Shown here: piece after piece, positions 53,691 to 62,829 of the stretch
How the letters are laid out: every line of letters starts with the position of its first letter
How positions within the stretch are numbered: the stretch's first letter is position 1
Assembly (NCBI RefSeq): GCF_017094525.1
Contig: NZ_CP064788.1
Location: forward strand, 2,527,030 to 2,591,029
Reading direction: 5' to 3'
Origin: Halapricum desulfuricans
GTDB lineage: Archaea; Halobacteriota; Halobacteria; Halobacteriales; Haloarculaceae
Length of the DNA stretch: 64,000 nt
Program-made: the position numbers and the translations under genes
The notes under the pieces: model-generated
Told to the model about the DNA's origin: nothing
What the model saw: only the letters and a program-made list of their open reading frames with translations
Database searches by the model: none

Positions 53691-53894
53691 ATGGCAACTG
53701 TTGAAGTCGATCAAGACCTTTGCGTTGGCGATCAGATCTGTGCATCGATGGAGCCGGAAATCTTCGAGATGCGCGACGACGGCCTCGCGTACGTCGTCGA
53801 CGGGATGGGAGAACTCGAGGACGAAGCGATGATCGAGGCGGCGAAGGAGGCGGCCGACGCCTGTCCCGTCGACGCGATCACCGTCAGCGAGTGA
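53691..53894 (+). CDS. Single-cluster ferredoxin with Asp ligand
   Basis: 67 residues. Ligand pattern C11-x2-D14-x2-C17 in DLCVGDQIC and C58 in ACPVDAI: three Cys and one Asp, as in Pyrococcus furiosus ferredoxin, where the Asp makes the 4Fe-4S cluster labile. The extra disulfide pair of the Pyrococcus protein is missing (EPEIF instead of CPDVF). Electron carrier for ferredoxin-linked enzymes such as KorAB. In-frame ATGs exist at 53643, 53655 and 53679; 53679 or 53691 is favoured because the TATA-like cttttatgg (53650-53658) would otherwise be inside the gene. Confidence 0.85.
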   Translation: MATVEVDQDLCVGDQICASMEPEIFEMRDDGLAYVVDGMGELEDEAMIEAAKEAADACPVDAITVSE

Positions 53895-54066
53895 CGTTCA
53901 CTCGGCGTTCACGCGACCTGAACGCCGTTCACAGTGGGACCTCGCACGCGTATCGCACGCGCGCCTTGTCCCGCTCGAGTCCGGCGATTTTTCGGCGAAA
54001 GACTGATTAGCGGATCGTTGCGTAGGGACGCACAATGAGTGTTCGCGTCCGAGACGGTGATCGACG

Positions 54067-56556
54067 ATGGAGTTGATCATCACCGAGAAAGACAACGCCG
54101 CACGGCGAATCGCCGACATCCTCAGCGACGGCGGGGCCGACGCCGAGCGGCGCAACGGCGTCAACGTCTACGGGTGGGGCGGCAAGCGCTGCGTCGGGCT
54201 GTCGGGACACGTCGTCGGCGTCGACTTCCCCGGGGAGTACAGCGACTGGCGGGACGTCCAGCCCGTCGAGTTGATCGACGCCGAGGTCGTCAAATCGCCC
54301 ACCCGGGAGAACATCGTCGCGGCGTTGCGGAGCCTGGCCCGCGAGGCCGACGAGGCCGTCATCGCGACCGACTACGACCGCGAGGGCGAGCTGATCGGCA
54401 AGGAAGCGTACGAGCTCATCCGCGCGGAGACCGACGTCCCCATCAAGCGGGTCCGGTTCTCCTCGATCACCGAAACCGAGGTCAAGCAGGCGTTCGCCGA
54501 GCCCGACGATCTCGATTTCGATCTGGCCGCCGCGGGCGAGGCACGCCAGATCATCGACCTCATCTGGGGAGCGGCGCTGACGCGCTTTCTCTCGCTGTCC
54601 GCCCGGCAGCTGGGCGACGATTTCATCTCCGTCGGTCGCGTGCAGTCCCCGACGCTCAAACTGATCGTCGACCGCGAGCGCGAGATCGAGGCGTTCGATC
54701 CCGACGACTACTGGGAGATCGCCGCCGAACTGGCGAAAAACGGCACGAGTTTCGAGGCCCAGTACTTCTACGACGACGACGGCAGTGAAGCAGAGCGCAT
54801 CTGGGAGGAGAGCGAGGCCGAGTCGGCCTTCGAGCGCCTGCACGAACAGGCGACAGCGACAGTCGAGAGCGTCCGTCGCCGTACCCGGACGGACGCCCCG
54901 CCCGCGCCGTTCAACACCACCGCGTTCATTCAGGCCGCCGGCTCGCTGGGCTATTCCGCCCAGCGAGCGATGTCGATCGCCGAGGAGCTGTACACCGCCG
55001 GGTACGTCACCTACCCGCGGACGGACAACACGGTCTATCCCGACGACCTCGATCCCGAGGACCTGCTCGAATCGTTCACCGAGACCAGCCCCTTCGGCGA
55101 GGACGCGGCGGCGTTGCTGGGCAGCGACGACATCGAGCCGACTCGCGGCGACACCGAGTCGACAGACCACCCGCCGATCCACCCGACGGGGGAGTTCCCC
55201 GACCGAAACACCCTCTCCGAGGACGAGTGGGAGGTCTACGAACTGATCGTCCGGCGGTTCTTCGCGACGGTCGCCGAGCCAGCCACCTGGGAACACCTGC
55301 GCGTGGTCGCCGACGCCGATGGCCTGCGGCTGAAGGCCAACGGCAAGCGTCTGATCGAAGCCGGCTATCACGAGGTCTATCCCTACTCCAGCGCCAGCGA
55401 GACCCACGTCCCCGACGTCCAGGAAGGCGAGCAACTGGCGATCGAGGACGTCGATCTGCAGGCCAAACAGACCCAGCCGCCACGACGGTACGGCCAGTCG
55501 CGGCTCGTCTCGAAGATGGAGGAGATGGGCATCGGGACCAAGGCGACTCGCCACGGGACGATCGAGAAGCTATACGATCGCGGCTACATCGACGGCGACC
55601 CGCCGCGTCCGACGGCGCTGGCGAAGGCGGTCGTCGACGCCGCGGAGGCGTTCGCAGAGCTGATCGTCAGCGAGGAGATGACCGCCCAGCTGGAAGAAGA
55701 CATGACCGCCATCGCCAACGGCGAGGCCACCCTCGAAGACGTGACCGACGAGTCCCGGGAGATGCTCGAGCGCGTCTTCGAGGAACTGCACGACTCCCGC
55801 GAGGCGGTCGGCGAGCACCTTCAGGAATCGTTAAAGGAAGACCGGACGATCGGCTCCTGCCCGGAGTGTGGATCGGACCTGGTGATTCGGAAGTCCCGCC
55901 ACGGGTCGTACTTCGTCGGCTGTGACGGCTACCCCGAGTGTGAGTACACGCTCCCGCTGCCCTCGAAGGGCGAGCCGCTGGTCATGGACGAGACCTGCGA
56001 GGAACACGACACCCATCACGTCAAGATGCTGGCCGGTAGCGACACGTTCGTCCACGGGTGTCCGCGCTGTCAGGCCGAGGCCGCCGACGAGAACGAAGAC
56101 CGGATCATCGGGGACTGTCCCGAGTGTGGTGACGAGCACGGCGGCGAACTGGCGATCAAGCACCTCCGCTCCGGATCACGGCTCGTCGGCTGTACCCGCT
56201 ATCCGGAGTGTGAATACTCGCTGCCGTTGCCCCGCCGCGGCGAGATTGAGGTGCTAGACGAGCGCTGTGAGGAACACGACCTCCCGCATCTGCGTATCCT
56301 CGATGGCGATGACGACGATGATCCCTGGGAGTTGGGCTGTCCGGTCTGCAACTACGAGGCGTATCAGGCCCGCAATGCTGTCGAGGACCTCGAGGATCTC
56401 GACGGTGTCGGCTCGAAGACTGCGGAGAAACTGTCGGCAGCCGGCGTCGAGTCACCCGCTGATCTGGCCGGAGTCGAACCTGACGCAGTCGCTGAACAGG
56501 TCCGAGGCGTGAGCGCCGAGCAGGTTCGCGACTGGCAGGCTGATCTCGAAGCCTGA
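54067..56556 (+). CDS. topA: DNA topoisomerase I (type IA)
   Basis: 829 residues. Toprim domain with E7 (LIITEKDNAARRI) and DYDREGE (102-108); catalytic Tyr in GYVTYPRTDN (Y316); then HPPIHPTG and the barrel domains. The C-terminal third has four-Cys zinc ribbons (CPECGSDLVIRKS...CDGYPEC; CPECGDEHGG...CTRYPEC; and CPVC) and ends with a helix-hairpin-helix (LDGVGSKTAEKLSAAGVESPADLAG). It relaxes negative supercoils. The stop codon TGA at 56554-56556 shares its last base with the start of the 80-bp element copy B. Confidence 0.95.
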   Translation: MELIITEKDNAARRIADILSDGGADAERRNGVNVYGWGGKRCVGLSGHVVGVDFPGEYSDWRDVQPVELIDAEVVKSPTRENIVAALRSLAREADEAVIATDYDREGELIGKEAYELIRAETDVPIKRVRFSSITETEVKQAFAEPDDLDFDLAAAGEARQIIDLIWGAALTRFLSLSARQLGDDFISVGRVQSPTLKLIVDREREIEAFDPDDYWEIAAELAKNGTSFEAQYFYDDDGSEAERIWEESEAESAFERLHEQATATVESVRRRTRTDAPPAPFNTTAFIQAAGSLGYSAQRAMSIAEELYTAGYVTYPRTDNTVYPDDLDPEDLLESFTETSPFGEDAAALLGSDDIEPTRGDTESTDHPPIHPTGEFPDRNTLSEDEWEVYELIVRRFFATVAEPATWEHLRVVADADGLRLKANGKRLIEAGYHEVYPYSSASETHVPDVQEGEQLAIEDVDLQAKQTQPPRRYGQSRLVSKMEEMGIGTKATRHGTIEKLYDRGYIDGDPPRPTALAKAVVDAAEAFAELIVSEEMTAQLEEDMTAIANGEATLEDVTDESREMLERVFEELHDSREAVGEHLQESLKEDRTIGSCPECGSDLVIRKSRHGSYFVGCDGYPECEYTLPLPSKGEPLVMDETCEEHDTHHVKMLAGSDTFVHGCPRCQAEAADENEDRIIGDCPECGDEHGGELAIKHLRSGSRLVGCTRYPECEYSLPLPRRGEIEVLDERCEEHDLPHLRILDGDDDDDPWELGCPVCNYEAYQARNAVEDLEDLDGVGSKTAEKLSAAGVESPADLAGVEPDAVAEQVRGVSAEQVRDWQADLEA

Positions 56557-56635
56557 TACTGGTGGCGGTACCGTTTCGAACTGAGCTGGCACGCCGTCGT
56601 GCCGGATATCGTTCCGAACGTATCGCCACCAGTAT
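56556..56635. repeat. 80-bp double-palindrome element, copy B (diverged)
   Basis: Again exactly 80 bases in the 16-12-12-12-12-16 layout and with ATACTG...CAGTAT ends. The outer arms are ATACTGGTGGCGGTAC / GTATCGCCACCAGTAT, differing from copy A1 at four left and five right positions; four changes are paired (positions 7, 8, 12, 16), and the remaining one makes a G-T pair. The inner stem is different in sequence but keeps GGCACG / CGTGCC. The right inter-stem ATCGTTCCGAAC resembles ATCTTTACGAAC of copies A1 and A2. It lies between topA and the lrp-like gene. Confidence 0.8.
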
Positions 56636-56722
56636 GATAGTGGCTGCTCCCGGTGCCCCTCGACTGGCATGGCGTCTCAGGGATGGGAAATCCTTTTGCT
56701 CTCGGTGGCCTCTGAAGCCGAT

Positions 56723-57211
56723 ATGGACCTCAGCGAGGAACTGCTGGAGTTGCTCCAGGAGAACGCCCGGTACAGCACCGATGATCTCGCCCGCATGACC
56801 GACGCCGATCCCGAAACGGTCGAGGCGGAGATCGAGCGCCTCGAATCGGAAGGGATCATCCGGGGCTATCAGGCCGTCGTCGACTTCGAGGAGACGGAAC
56901 GCGAGCGCGTCCGGGCGATCGTCGAACTCAACGTCACGCTCGACCGGGAGACGAGCTACGGCGACATCGCCGAACGGATCGTCCAGTTCCCCGAAGTGCA
57001 GGAACTGCGGCTGGTCAGCGGCGACTACGACTTCGACATGGAGGTCGAGGGCGACTCGATGCGGGAAGTGAGCCACTTCATCAGCGACAAGATCGCCCCG
57101 ATCCCCGAGATCACCCAGACGGTGACTCACTATCACATGGACACCTACAAGACACGGGGCATCGTCCTCGGTGACCACGACGAGGACGATCGACTGTCGG
57201 TCTCACCATGA
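56723..57211 (+). CDS. Lrp/AsnC-family transcriptional regulator
   Basis: 162 residues. N-terminal winged helix DLSEELLELLQENARYSTDDLARMTDADPETVEAEIERLESEGIIRGYQAV, then a RAM ligand-binding domain (VRAIVELNVTLDRETSYGDIAERI ... LVSGDYDFDMEVEG). It overlaps the aminotransferase gene by 4 bases (ATGA at 57208-57211), so it probably regulates amino-acid metabolism including its partner. The ATG at 56723 is chosen over the in-frame one at 56669: the AT-rich aatccttttgc about 27 bases upstream would give a leaderless transcript. Confidence 0.9.
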   Translation: MDLSEELLELLQENARYSTDDLARMTDADPETVEAEIERLESEGIIRGYQAVVDFEETERERVRAIVELNVTLDRETSYGDIAERIVQFPEVQELRLVSGDYDFDMEVEGDSMREVSHFISDKIAPIPEITQTVTHYHMDTYKTRGIVLGDHDEDDRLSVSP

Positions 57212-58353
57212 CGATCGAACCGTCCCAGCGCGTCGAGACCGTCCCGCCGTCGGGGATCCGTCGGTTCTTCGAACTCGCCGAGGAGATGGACGACATCATC
57301 TCGCTCGGGGTCGGCGAGCCCGACTTCTCCGCGCCGTGGGCCGCCCGAGAAGCGGCGATCACCTCCCTTGAGCTGGGCAAAACCTCCTACACGGCCAACC
57401 GCGGCCGGCGCGAGCTCCGGGAGCTGATCGCCGGGGACGTCGATCGCCGGTACGACCTCGAGTACGACCCCGACGAGGAGGTCCTGGTCACGACTGGCGC
57501 GAGCGAGGGCGTCGATCTGGCGCTGCGTGCGGTGATCGACCCCGGAGACACCGTCGCGGTCGTCCAGCCGAGTTACGTCTCCTACGTCCCGGGGGTGATC
57601 TTCGCCGGCGGCGAGCCGCTGCCCGTGCCGACGACCCAGGAGACCGATTTCAAGCTCACCACCGACGCGCTGTACGACGCCGGTGTTGAGGGGGCCGACG
57701 CGCTGGTGCTCTGCTATCCGAACAACCCGACCGGCGCGACGATGACCGGTTCGGAGCTGGAGCCGATCGCCGAGTTCGCCCGCGAACACGATCTGGTGGT
57801 CCTCTCGGACGAGATCTACTCGGAGCTGTCCTACGAGCACGACCACACCTCGATCGCGACGCTGCCGGGCATGCGTGAGCGAACGATCGTGTTCAACGGC
57901 TTCTCGAAGGCCTACGCGATGACTGGCCTCCGACTGGGGTACGCACTCGGCCCGCCCGAGGCCATCGGCGCGATGAACCGCATCCACCAGTACACGATGC
58001 TGTCGGCCCCGACGACCGCCCAGTATGCCGCGATCGAGGCCTTAGAGAGCTGTGACGACGCCGTCGCCGAGATGCGACGGCAGTACGATCGCCGCCGTCG
58101 GCTGGTGCTTTCGCGGTTCGAGGAGATGGGGATCGAGTGTTTCCCCGCGTCCGGGGCCTTTTACGCGTTCCCGGAATCGCCGTGGGACGACGGCGAGGCG
58201 TTCGCCGAGGCGCTGCTCGAACAAGAGCACGTCGCGGTCGTCCCCGGAACGGCCTTCGGAGAGGGCGGCGAGGGGCACCTCCGGGTCTCGTACGCGACGG
58301 GAATGGACGATCTGAAGGAAGCGCTGGACCGCATCGAGCGCTTTATTTCCTGA
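57208..58353 (+). CDS. Class I aminotransferase (aspartate/aromatic type)
   Basis: 381 residues, PLP-dependent. PLP Lys K234 in FNGFSKAYAMTGLRLG; CYPNNPTGATM (N172/N173) and SDEIYSEL (D201, Y204) are the other PLP contacts; R242-x-G is followed by the substrate Arg region near the C terminus (HLRVSYATGMDDLKEAL). Transaminates aspartate, aromatic amino acids or alanine with 2-oxoglutarate; exact specificity not readable. Translation is coupled to the Lrp-type regulator through the ATGA overlap. Confidence 0.9.
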   Translation: MTIEPSQRVETVPPSGIRRFFELAEEMDDIISLGVGEPDFSAPWAAREAAITSLELGKTSYTANRGRRELRELIAGDVDRRYDLEYDPDEEVLVTTGASEGVDLALRAVIDPGDTVAVVQPSYVSYVPGVIFAGGEPLPVPTTQETDFKLTTDALYDAGVEGADALVLCYPNNPTGATMTGSELEPIAEFAREHDLVVLSDEIYSELSYEHDHTSIATLPGMRERTIVFNGFSKAYAMTGLRLGYALGPPEAIGAMNRIHQYTMLSAPTTAQYAAIEALESCDDAVAEMRRQYDRRRRLVLSRFEEMGIECFPASGAFYAFPESPWDDGEAFAEALLEQEHVAVVPGTAFGEGGEGHLRVSYATGMDDLKEALDRIERFIS

Positions 58354-58380
58354 CACCCGTTGCCATTCAGTGGGGCAATC

Positions 58381-58695
58381 ATGACACTGATCGCGTTTCT
58401 GAGCGTCGCACCGGTGATCGAGGGGAGCATGTCCGGCGAGGTCGCGAAGGCCGTCGCCGCGCTGGAGGACTTTTCGGTCAGCTACGAGACGACGCCGATG
58501 GGGACGATCATCGAGACCGACGACCCGGACGAGCTGTTCGCAGCCGCACAGGCCGCCCATCAGGCCGTCGACGCCGACCGCGTCGAGACGTTCCTGAAGA
58601 TCGACGACAAGCGAACCGTCGAACAAGCGGCGGGCGAGAAAGTCGACGCCGTCGAAGAACACCTGGGCCACGAGGCGCGAAGCGACCGGGAGTGA
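58381..58695 (+). CDS. MTH1187/YkoF-like thiamine-binding protein
   Basis: 104 residues, ferredoxin-like fold. IAFLSVAPVIEGSMSGEVAKAVAALEDFSVSYETTPMGTIIETDD matches the MTH1187/UPF0045 family, whose members bind thiamine or related ligands. No membrane segment; cytoplasmic. Function in vivo is not established. The ATG at 58381 is 27 bases after the aminotransferase stop, so it may belong to the same transcript. Convergent with the DUF3592 gene (14-base gap). Confidence 0.8.
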   Translation: MTLIAFLSVAPVIEGSMSGEVAKAVAALEDFSVSYETTPMGTIIETDDPDELFAAAQAAHQAVDADRVETFLKIDDKRTVEQAAGEKVDAVEEHLGHEARSDRE

Positions 58696-58709
58696 CCGAT
58701 TCGAGGCAG

Positions 58710-59171
58710 TCAGACGATACCGGCGACGACGATGCCGCCGCCCAGCGCGGTAAACGCCACGCCCAACAGCGTCGCAACGACCGCGACGACGTGCGGCCAC
58801 CGATCCGTCGAGCGCTCGAGGACGGCCCGGTCGGGCATACTGGACAGCAGCGTCGCGGTGACGGTCTCGCCCTCCTCGAACTCGGCGAGATACGAGTCGA
58901 CGAGGTCGCGGCTTCCCGACGGCGGCTCGCTTCCCTCGCGGACGATCGTCGAATCGTACGACTCCCCGTCGAAACGGTACCGAAAGCGGACTGTCGGTTC
59001 GAAGACGCCCTCATCAGTCTCGGTCGCGCTGACCTCCCGGATCTCGGCCTCGACGGTTCGGGTCTGGCGGCGGCGTCGATAGAGACCGAGCGAGAGGCGG
59101 CCGCCGTACTGCAGGACGAGCGCGCCGACGAACAGGAAGGGCAGCCCCGCGAGCGCGAGCAGTTCGACCAT
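58710..59171 (-). CDS. DUF3592-domain membrane protein
   Basis: 153 residues. N-terminal membrane helix (VELLALAGLPFLFVGALVLQYGG), a beta-rich exposed domain (TVEAEIREVSATETDEGVFEPTVRFRYRFDGESYDSTIV), and a C-terminal helix (HVVAVVATLLGVAFTALGGGIVVAGIV). This arrangement matches DUF3592. Function unknown. The ATG at 59171 is chosen because the in-frame one at 59210 lies in the TATA-like tttatcatg (59203-59211). Confidence 0.75.
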   Translation of the reverse strand: MVELLALAGLPFLFVGALVLQYGGRLSLGLYRRRRQTRTVEAEIREVSATETDEGVFEPTVRFRYRFDGESYDSTIVREGSEPPSGSRDLVDSYLAEFEEGETVTATLLSSMPDRAVLERSTDRWPHVVAVVATLLGVAFTALGGGIVVAGIV

Positions 59172-59255
59172 ATCGCGTTGCACGTGGTCGACCGGAAAGA
59201 CGTTTATCATGACGGAGGACGTAACACATTAGCCCGCGCCGGCCAACGGAACCGT

Positions 59256-59573
59256 ATGAACGTCATCGTCGCCGGAGCGGACACCGACGAGATCGCCGCC
59301 GCGATCGAATCCCAGGGCCACGAGGTCACGGTTCTCGACATCGCGAACCAGTCGGCGCTGGAAGACGCCGGACTCGAGACGGCCGGCGCGCTCGTGTTGA
59401 CCGAGGTCGCACAGGCGACCGCGATCCCGGTCGCGAAGGAGCTCAACCCCGACCTGCGGACGCTCGTCTACGCGAGCGAGTCGCTGCCGGAGTTCGTCCG
59501 CGGACAGGTCGATCTCGCGATCGATCCCGCACTGCTCGACGCCGATACTGTCGCCGAGGAACTCGACGCGTAG
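59256..59573 (+). CDS. Small TrkA-N-like (DUF7126) protein
   Basis: 105 residues. MNVIVAGADTDEIAAAIESQGHEVTVLDIANQ begins like a Rossmann strand-loop-helix, though the glycine-rich loop is incomplete (AGADTDEI). Resembles the first half of an RCK/TrkA-N domain and the haloarchaeal DUF7126 family. Nucleotide binding is uncertain. Divergent from the DUF3592 gene; followed 87 bases later by the CYTH gene. Confidence 0.65.
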   Translation: MNVIVAGADTDEIAAAIESQGHEVTVLDIANQSALEDAGLETAGALVLTEVAQATAIPVAKELNPDLRTLVYASESLPEFVRGQVDLAIDPALLDADTVAEELDA

Positions 59574-59660
59574 CGCAGCGGAATCCGTCCCTGGTCGACC
59601 GCACGGCTCGCCCGGACCGAGTTGCGCACTGTTATCCCTGCGCCGGTCGTGACCCCAGAT

Positions 59661-60218
59661 ATGTACGAGGTCGAACTGAAGGTCCGAGCGGATCACGGCC
59701 GGGTGCGCGAGCGACTCGACGCGCTCGGTGCCGAACGCGTCGGCGGCGTCACACAGGCCGATACCTACTACGACGCCCCGCACAGGGACTTCGCGGCGAC
59801 CGACGAGGCCTTCCGGCTCCGCGAGGAGACCCGCGACGGTACCGCCGAAACTCGAATCACGTACAAAGGCCCGAAAATCGACGCCGAGTCGAAGACCCGC
59901 GAGGAGCTGGAGACGACGGTCGGCGACGCCGAAGTGGCCCGCGAACTCGTCGAGTCGCTCGGGTTCGAACCGGTCGCGACCGTCCGCAAGAACCGCGAGT
60001 ACTTTTCGCTCTCCGGGTTCACCGTCACGCTCGACGCGGTCGAGGGCGTCGGGGAGTTCGTCGAGGTCGAAACCGACGTCGAGACCGAGCCCGAGATCGA
60101 ATCGGCCCGCGAGTCGGCCGCCGAACTGCTCGACGACCTCGGGCTCGACATCGACGACCAGTTGCGGATCTCGTATCTCGAGCTCCTGCTCGCCGACGCG
60201 ACGGATACCCACGAGTAA
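59661..60218 (+). CDS. CYTH-domain protein, class IV adenylate cyclase-like (CyaB)
   Basis: 185 residues. The CYTH signature EVELK (E3, E5, K7) begins the protein; later TDEAFRLREE, RITYKGPKID, and VEVETDVETEPEI supply the acidic and basic residues lining the tunnel. CYTH proteins act on triphosphates (cyclase, thiamine triphosphatase or polyphosphatase); this subgroup is usually called class IV adenylate cyclase, but cAMP formation in haloarchaea is not established. The ATG at 59661 is the only one giving the N-terminal signature. Confidence 0.85.
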   Translation: MYEVELKVRADHGRVRERLDALGAERVGGVTQADTYYDAPHRDFAATDEAFRLREETRDGTAETRITYKGPKIDAESKTREELETTVGDAEVARELVESLGFEPVATVRKNREYFSLSGFTVTLDAVEGVGEFVEVETDVETEPEIESARESAAELLDDLGLDIDDQLRISYLELLLADATDTHE

Positions 60219-60277
60219 TCACTCCTGCGCGAAAAGTTTCCGTAAGTTATAGAGCCACGGGTTGCCAAGACCGGACA

Positions 60278-61480
60278 ATGAGCCAGCGGAACATCCGCGT
60301 GCAGCCGACGGAAGACAGAGCGGTCGAAGACCAGGACGTGGAGATCGTCGAGCGGAAGGGGATCGGTCATCCCGACTCGATCTGTGACGGCGTCGCCGAG
60401 AGTGTCTCGCGGGCGCTCGCACAGGCGTATCTCGACCGATACGGCACGGTATTGCACTACAACACCGACGAGACACAGCTGGTCGCCGGGACGGCCGCGC
60501 CCGCCTTCGGCGGCGGTGAAGTTCTCGATCCGATCTATCTGCTCGTGGTCGGCCGCGCGACCAAGACCTACGACGGCCGGCGCTTCCCCGCCGAGTCGAT
60601 CGCGCTGGAGGCCGCCCGGACGTATCTCGACGAGACGTTCCCGAGTCTGGACGTCGGGACGGACGTGATCGTCGACGTCAAACTCGGTGAAGGGAGCGGC
60701 GACCTGCAGGAGGTCTTCGGCGAGGACGGCGCGGTCCCGATGGCCAACGACACCTCCTACGGGGTCGGTCACGCGCCGCTGACCGAGACCGAGCGGATCG
60801 TGTTGAACACCGAGCGAAAACTCAACGGACCCTACAGCGACGACAACCCGGCGGTCGGTCAGGACATCAAGGTCATGGGCAAACGCGAGGGCGATCACAT
60901 CGACGTCACGGTCGCCGTCGCGGTCATCGACGACTACGTCGAGAGCATGAGCGAGTACCGCGAGACGATCGAGGGCGTCCGCGAGTACGTCAGTGACCTC
61001 GCGAGCGAGTACACCGACCGGTCGGTCGACGTCTACGTCAACACCGCCGACAACTACGACGAGGGCGCGATCTACCTCACGACGACCGGAACCAGCGCCG
61101 AACAGGGCGACGACGGGTCGGTCGGCAGGGGCAACCGCGCCAACGGCCTCATCACCCCGAACCGCCCGATGAGCATGGAGGCCACCTCCGGGAAGAACCC
61201 CGTCAACCACATCGGGAAGATCTACAACCTCCTCTCGACCGAGATCGCCCAGTCGGTATCCGATCGGGTCGACGGTATCCGGGAAGTACAGATCCGCCTG
61301 CTCAGTCAGATCGGCCAGCCGATCGACAAGCCACACGTCGCCGACGCGCAACTGGTCACCGAAGACGGCGTCTCGGTCGCCGACGTCGAATCCGAGGTCG
61401 AGGCGACCATCGACGACGAACTCTCGGACATCACCGACGTCACCGAGGCCGTTATCGAGGGCGACATATCGACATTCTGA
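60278..61480 (+). CDS. mat: S-adenosylmethionine synthetase (archaeal MAT)
   Basis: 400 residues. Archaeal-type methionine adenosyltransferase, very different from the bacterial form: [43 protein letters not shown], and [35 protein letters not shown]. Makes SAM from ATP and methionine, including for CheR and the radical SAM protein in this window. ATG at 60278; the AT-rich aagttatagag at about 60243-60253 lies about 30 bases upstream. Confidence 0.95.
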   Translation: MSQRNIRVQPTEDRAVEDQDVEIVERKGIGHPDSICDGVAESVSRALAQAYLDRYGTVLHYNTDETQLVAGTAAPAFGGGEVLDPIYLLVVGRATKTYDGRRFPAESIALEAARTYLDETFPSLDVGTDVIVDVKLGEGSGDLQEVFGEDGAVPMANDTSYGVGHAPLTETERIVLNTERKLNGPYSDDNPAVGQDIKVMGKREGDHIDVTVAVAVIDDYVESMSEYRETIEGVREYVSDLASEYTDRSVDVYVNTADNYDEGAIYLTTTGTSAEQGDDGSVGRGNRANGLITPNRPMSMEATSGKNPVNHIGKIYNLLSTEIAQSVSDRVDGIREVQIRLLSQIGQPIDKPHVADAQLVTEDGVSVADVESEVEATIDDELSDITDVTEAVIEGDISTF

Positions 61481-61576
61481 CGAGCGGGTCGCCTGACGCA
61501 CGTCGTATTCCGTTCTGTGAGCTGTAGTCGAGGCGATGTCGAAGGCTGTTTATCCGCCAGTGGAATAGCCGCGGGT

Positions 61577-62767
61577 ATGCACCCGCCGGATGCCGGGACC
61601 GTCCTCGTCCGCCACGGGGAACTCGGCGTCAAGAGCGATCAGGTCCGCATCAAGATGGAGCGCCAGCTTCAGGGCCATATCGATGCCCTGCTCGAGGACC
61701 GCTCGATTCCCGGGCGGGTCAGGACAGAGCGAAACCGCCTCTACGTCGAGACCGAGCCCGAACACGTCGAAGACGCGACCGCGGCGGCGACCGACGCCTT
61801 CGGCGTCGTCTCGGCGAGCCCGGCGGTCCGGGTCGAGCCCGAACTGGATACGATCCTCGCGGCAATGAAACGGGGGGCCGAGCGAGAGTACGACGGCGGC
61901 GCGTTCGCAGTGCGCGCCCGTCGAGCGGGCCCCGCCGACGCCCACCCGTTTTCCAGTACCGACCTCGAACGCGAGGGCGGCGCGGCCGTCGGCGAGGCTA
62001 TCGAAGCACTGGGCGGGGACGTGGTCGTCGACCTCGACGATCCGGACTTCACCGTCTTCGTCGAGTGTCGCCCCGAGAAGGCGTTCGTCTTCCTCGAGAA
62101 ACGTGACGGGCCGGGCGGGCTCCCGCTGGGGAGTCAACGCCCGCTGGTCGCGCTGGTCAGCGGCGGTCACGACTCGCCGGTGGCGGCCTGGGAGGCGATG
62201 CGCCGCGGCAGCCCGATCGTCCCCCTGTACGTCGATCTCGGGGCGTTCGGCGGTGCGGACCATCGGGCACGGGCCGTCGCGACCGCCGACCGGCTGGCCG
62301 AACTGGCTCCACAGTACGACATGCGGCTCCGGGTAGCTTCGGCGGCGGATCTGGTCGCCGATCTGATGGCGACCGTCGAGGCGACGCGGATGCTCTCGCT
62401 CCGCCGGGCAATGCTCGCGGTCGCCGAGCAGGTGGCCGACGACCGCGACGCCGTCGGGATCGTCACCGGTGAGTCGATCGGCCAGAAGTCCAGCCAGACG
62501 ACCGCGAACCTCGCCGCCACCGACGCCGCGACCGACCTGCCGGTCCACCGGCCGCTGGTGACGACCGACAAGACCGACATCTTAGAGCAGGCGCGGGAAC
62601 TGGGCACCTACGAGGACACCTCGATCCCGGCCGGCTGCAACCGAGTTGCGCCCGAGCATCCCGAGACGAACGCGACTGTCGAGGCCGTCGAGGCGGCCGA
62701 ACCCGACGATCTCTTCGAGCGGGCGCGAGCGATCGCCGACGAGCGGACGATCGTCGATCGGGGATAA
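61577..62767 (+). CDS. thiI: tRNA 4-thiouridine synthase ThiI
   Basis: 396 residues. Ferredoxin-like N-terminal region and THUMP domain (about 60-170), then the ATP-pyrophosphatase with SGGHDSP (195-201) and GESIGQKSSQTTANL. It adenylates U8 of tRNA and transfers sulfur to give 4-thiouridine. No rhodanese domain at the C terminus, so the sulfur carrier is separate, as in many archaea. The ATG at 61577 is chosen; an in-frame ATG at 61517 adds 20 residues without family similarity. Confidence 0.9.
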   Translation: MHPPDAGTVLVRHGELGVKSDQVRIKMERQLQGHIDALLEDRSIPGRVRTERNRLYVETEPEHVEDATAAATDAFGVVSASPAVRVEPELDTILAAMKRGAEREYDGGAFAVRARRAGPADAHPFSSTDLEREGGAAVGEAIEALGGDVVVDLDDPDFTVFVECRPEKAFVFLEKRDGPGGLPLGSQRPLVALVSGGHDSPVAAWEAMRRGSPIVPLYVDLGAFGGADHRARAVATADRLAELAPQYDMRLRVASAADLVADLMATVEATRMLSLRRAMLAVAEQVADDRDAVGIVTGESIGQKSSQTTANLAATDAATDLPVHRPLVTTDKTDILEQARELGTYEDTSIPAGCNRVAPEHPETNATVEAVEAAEPDDLFERARAIADERTIVDRG

Positions 62768-62829
62768 CACGCGCGTCGGCTCCCTGACGAGCGAAATCGC
62801 TTTCCCGCAGGCCGGCCTGGATCGAGACG

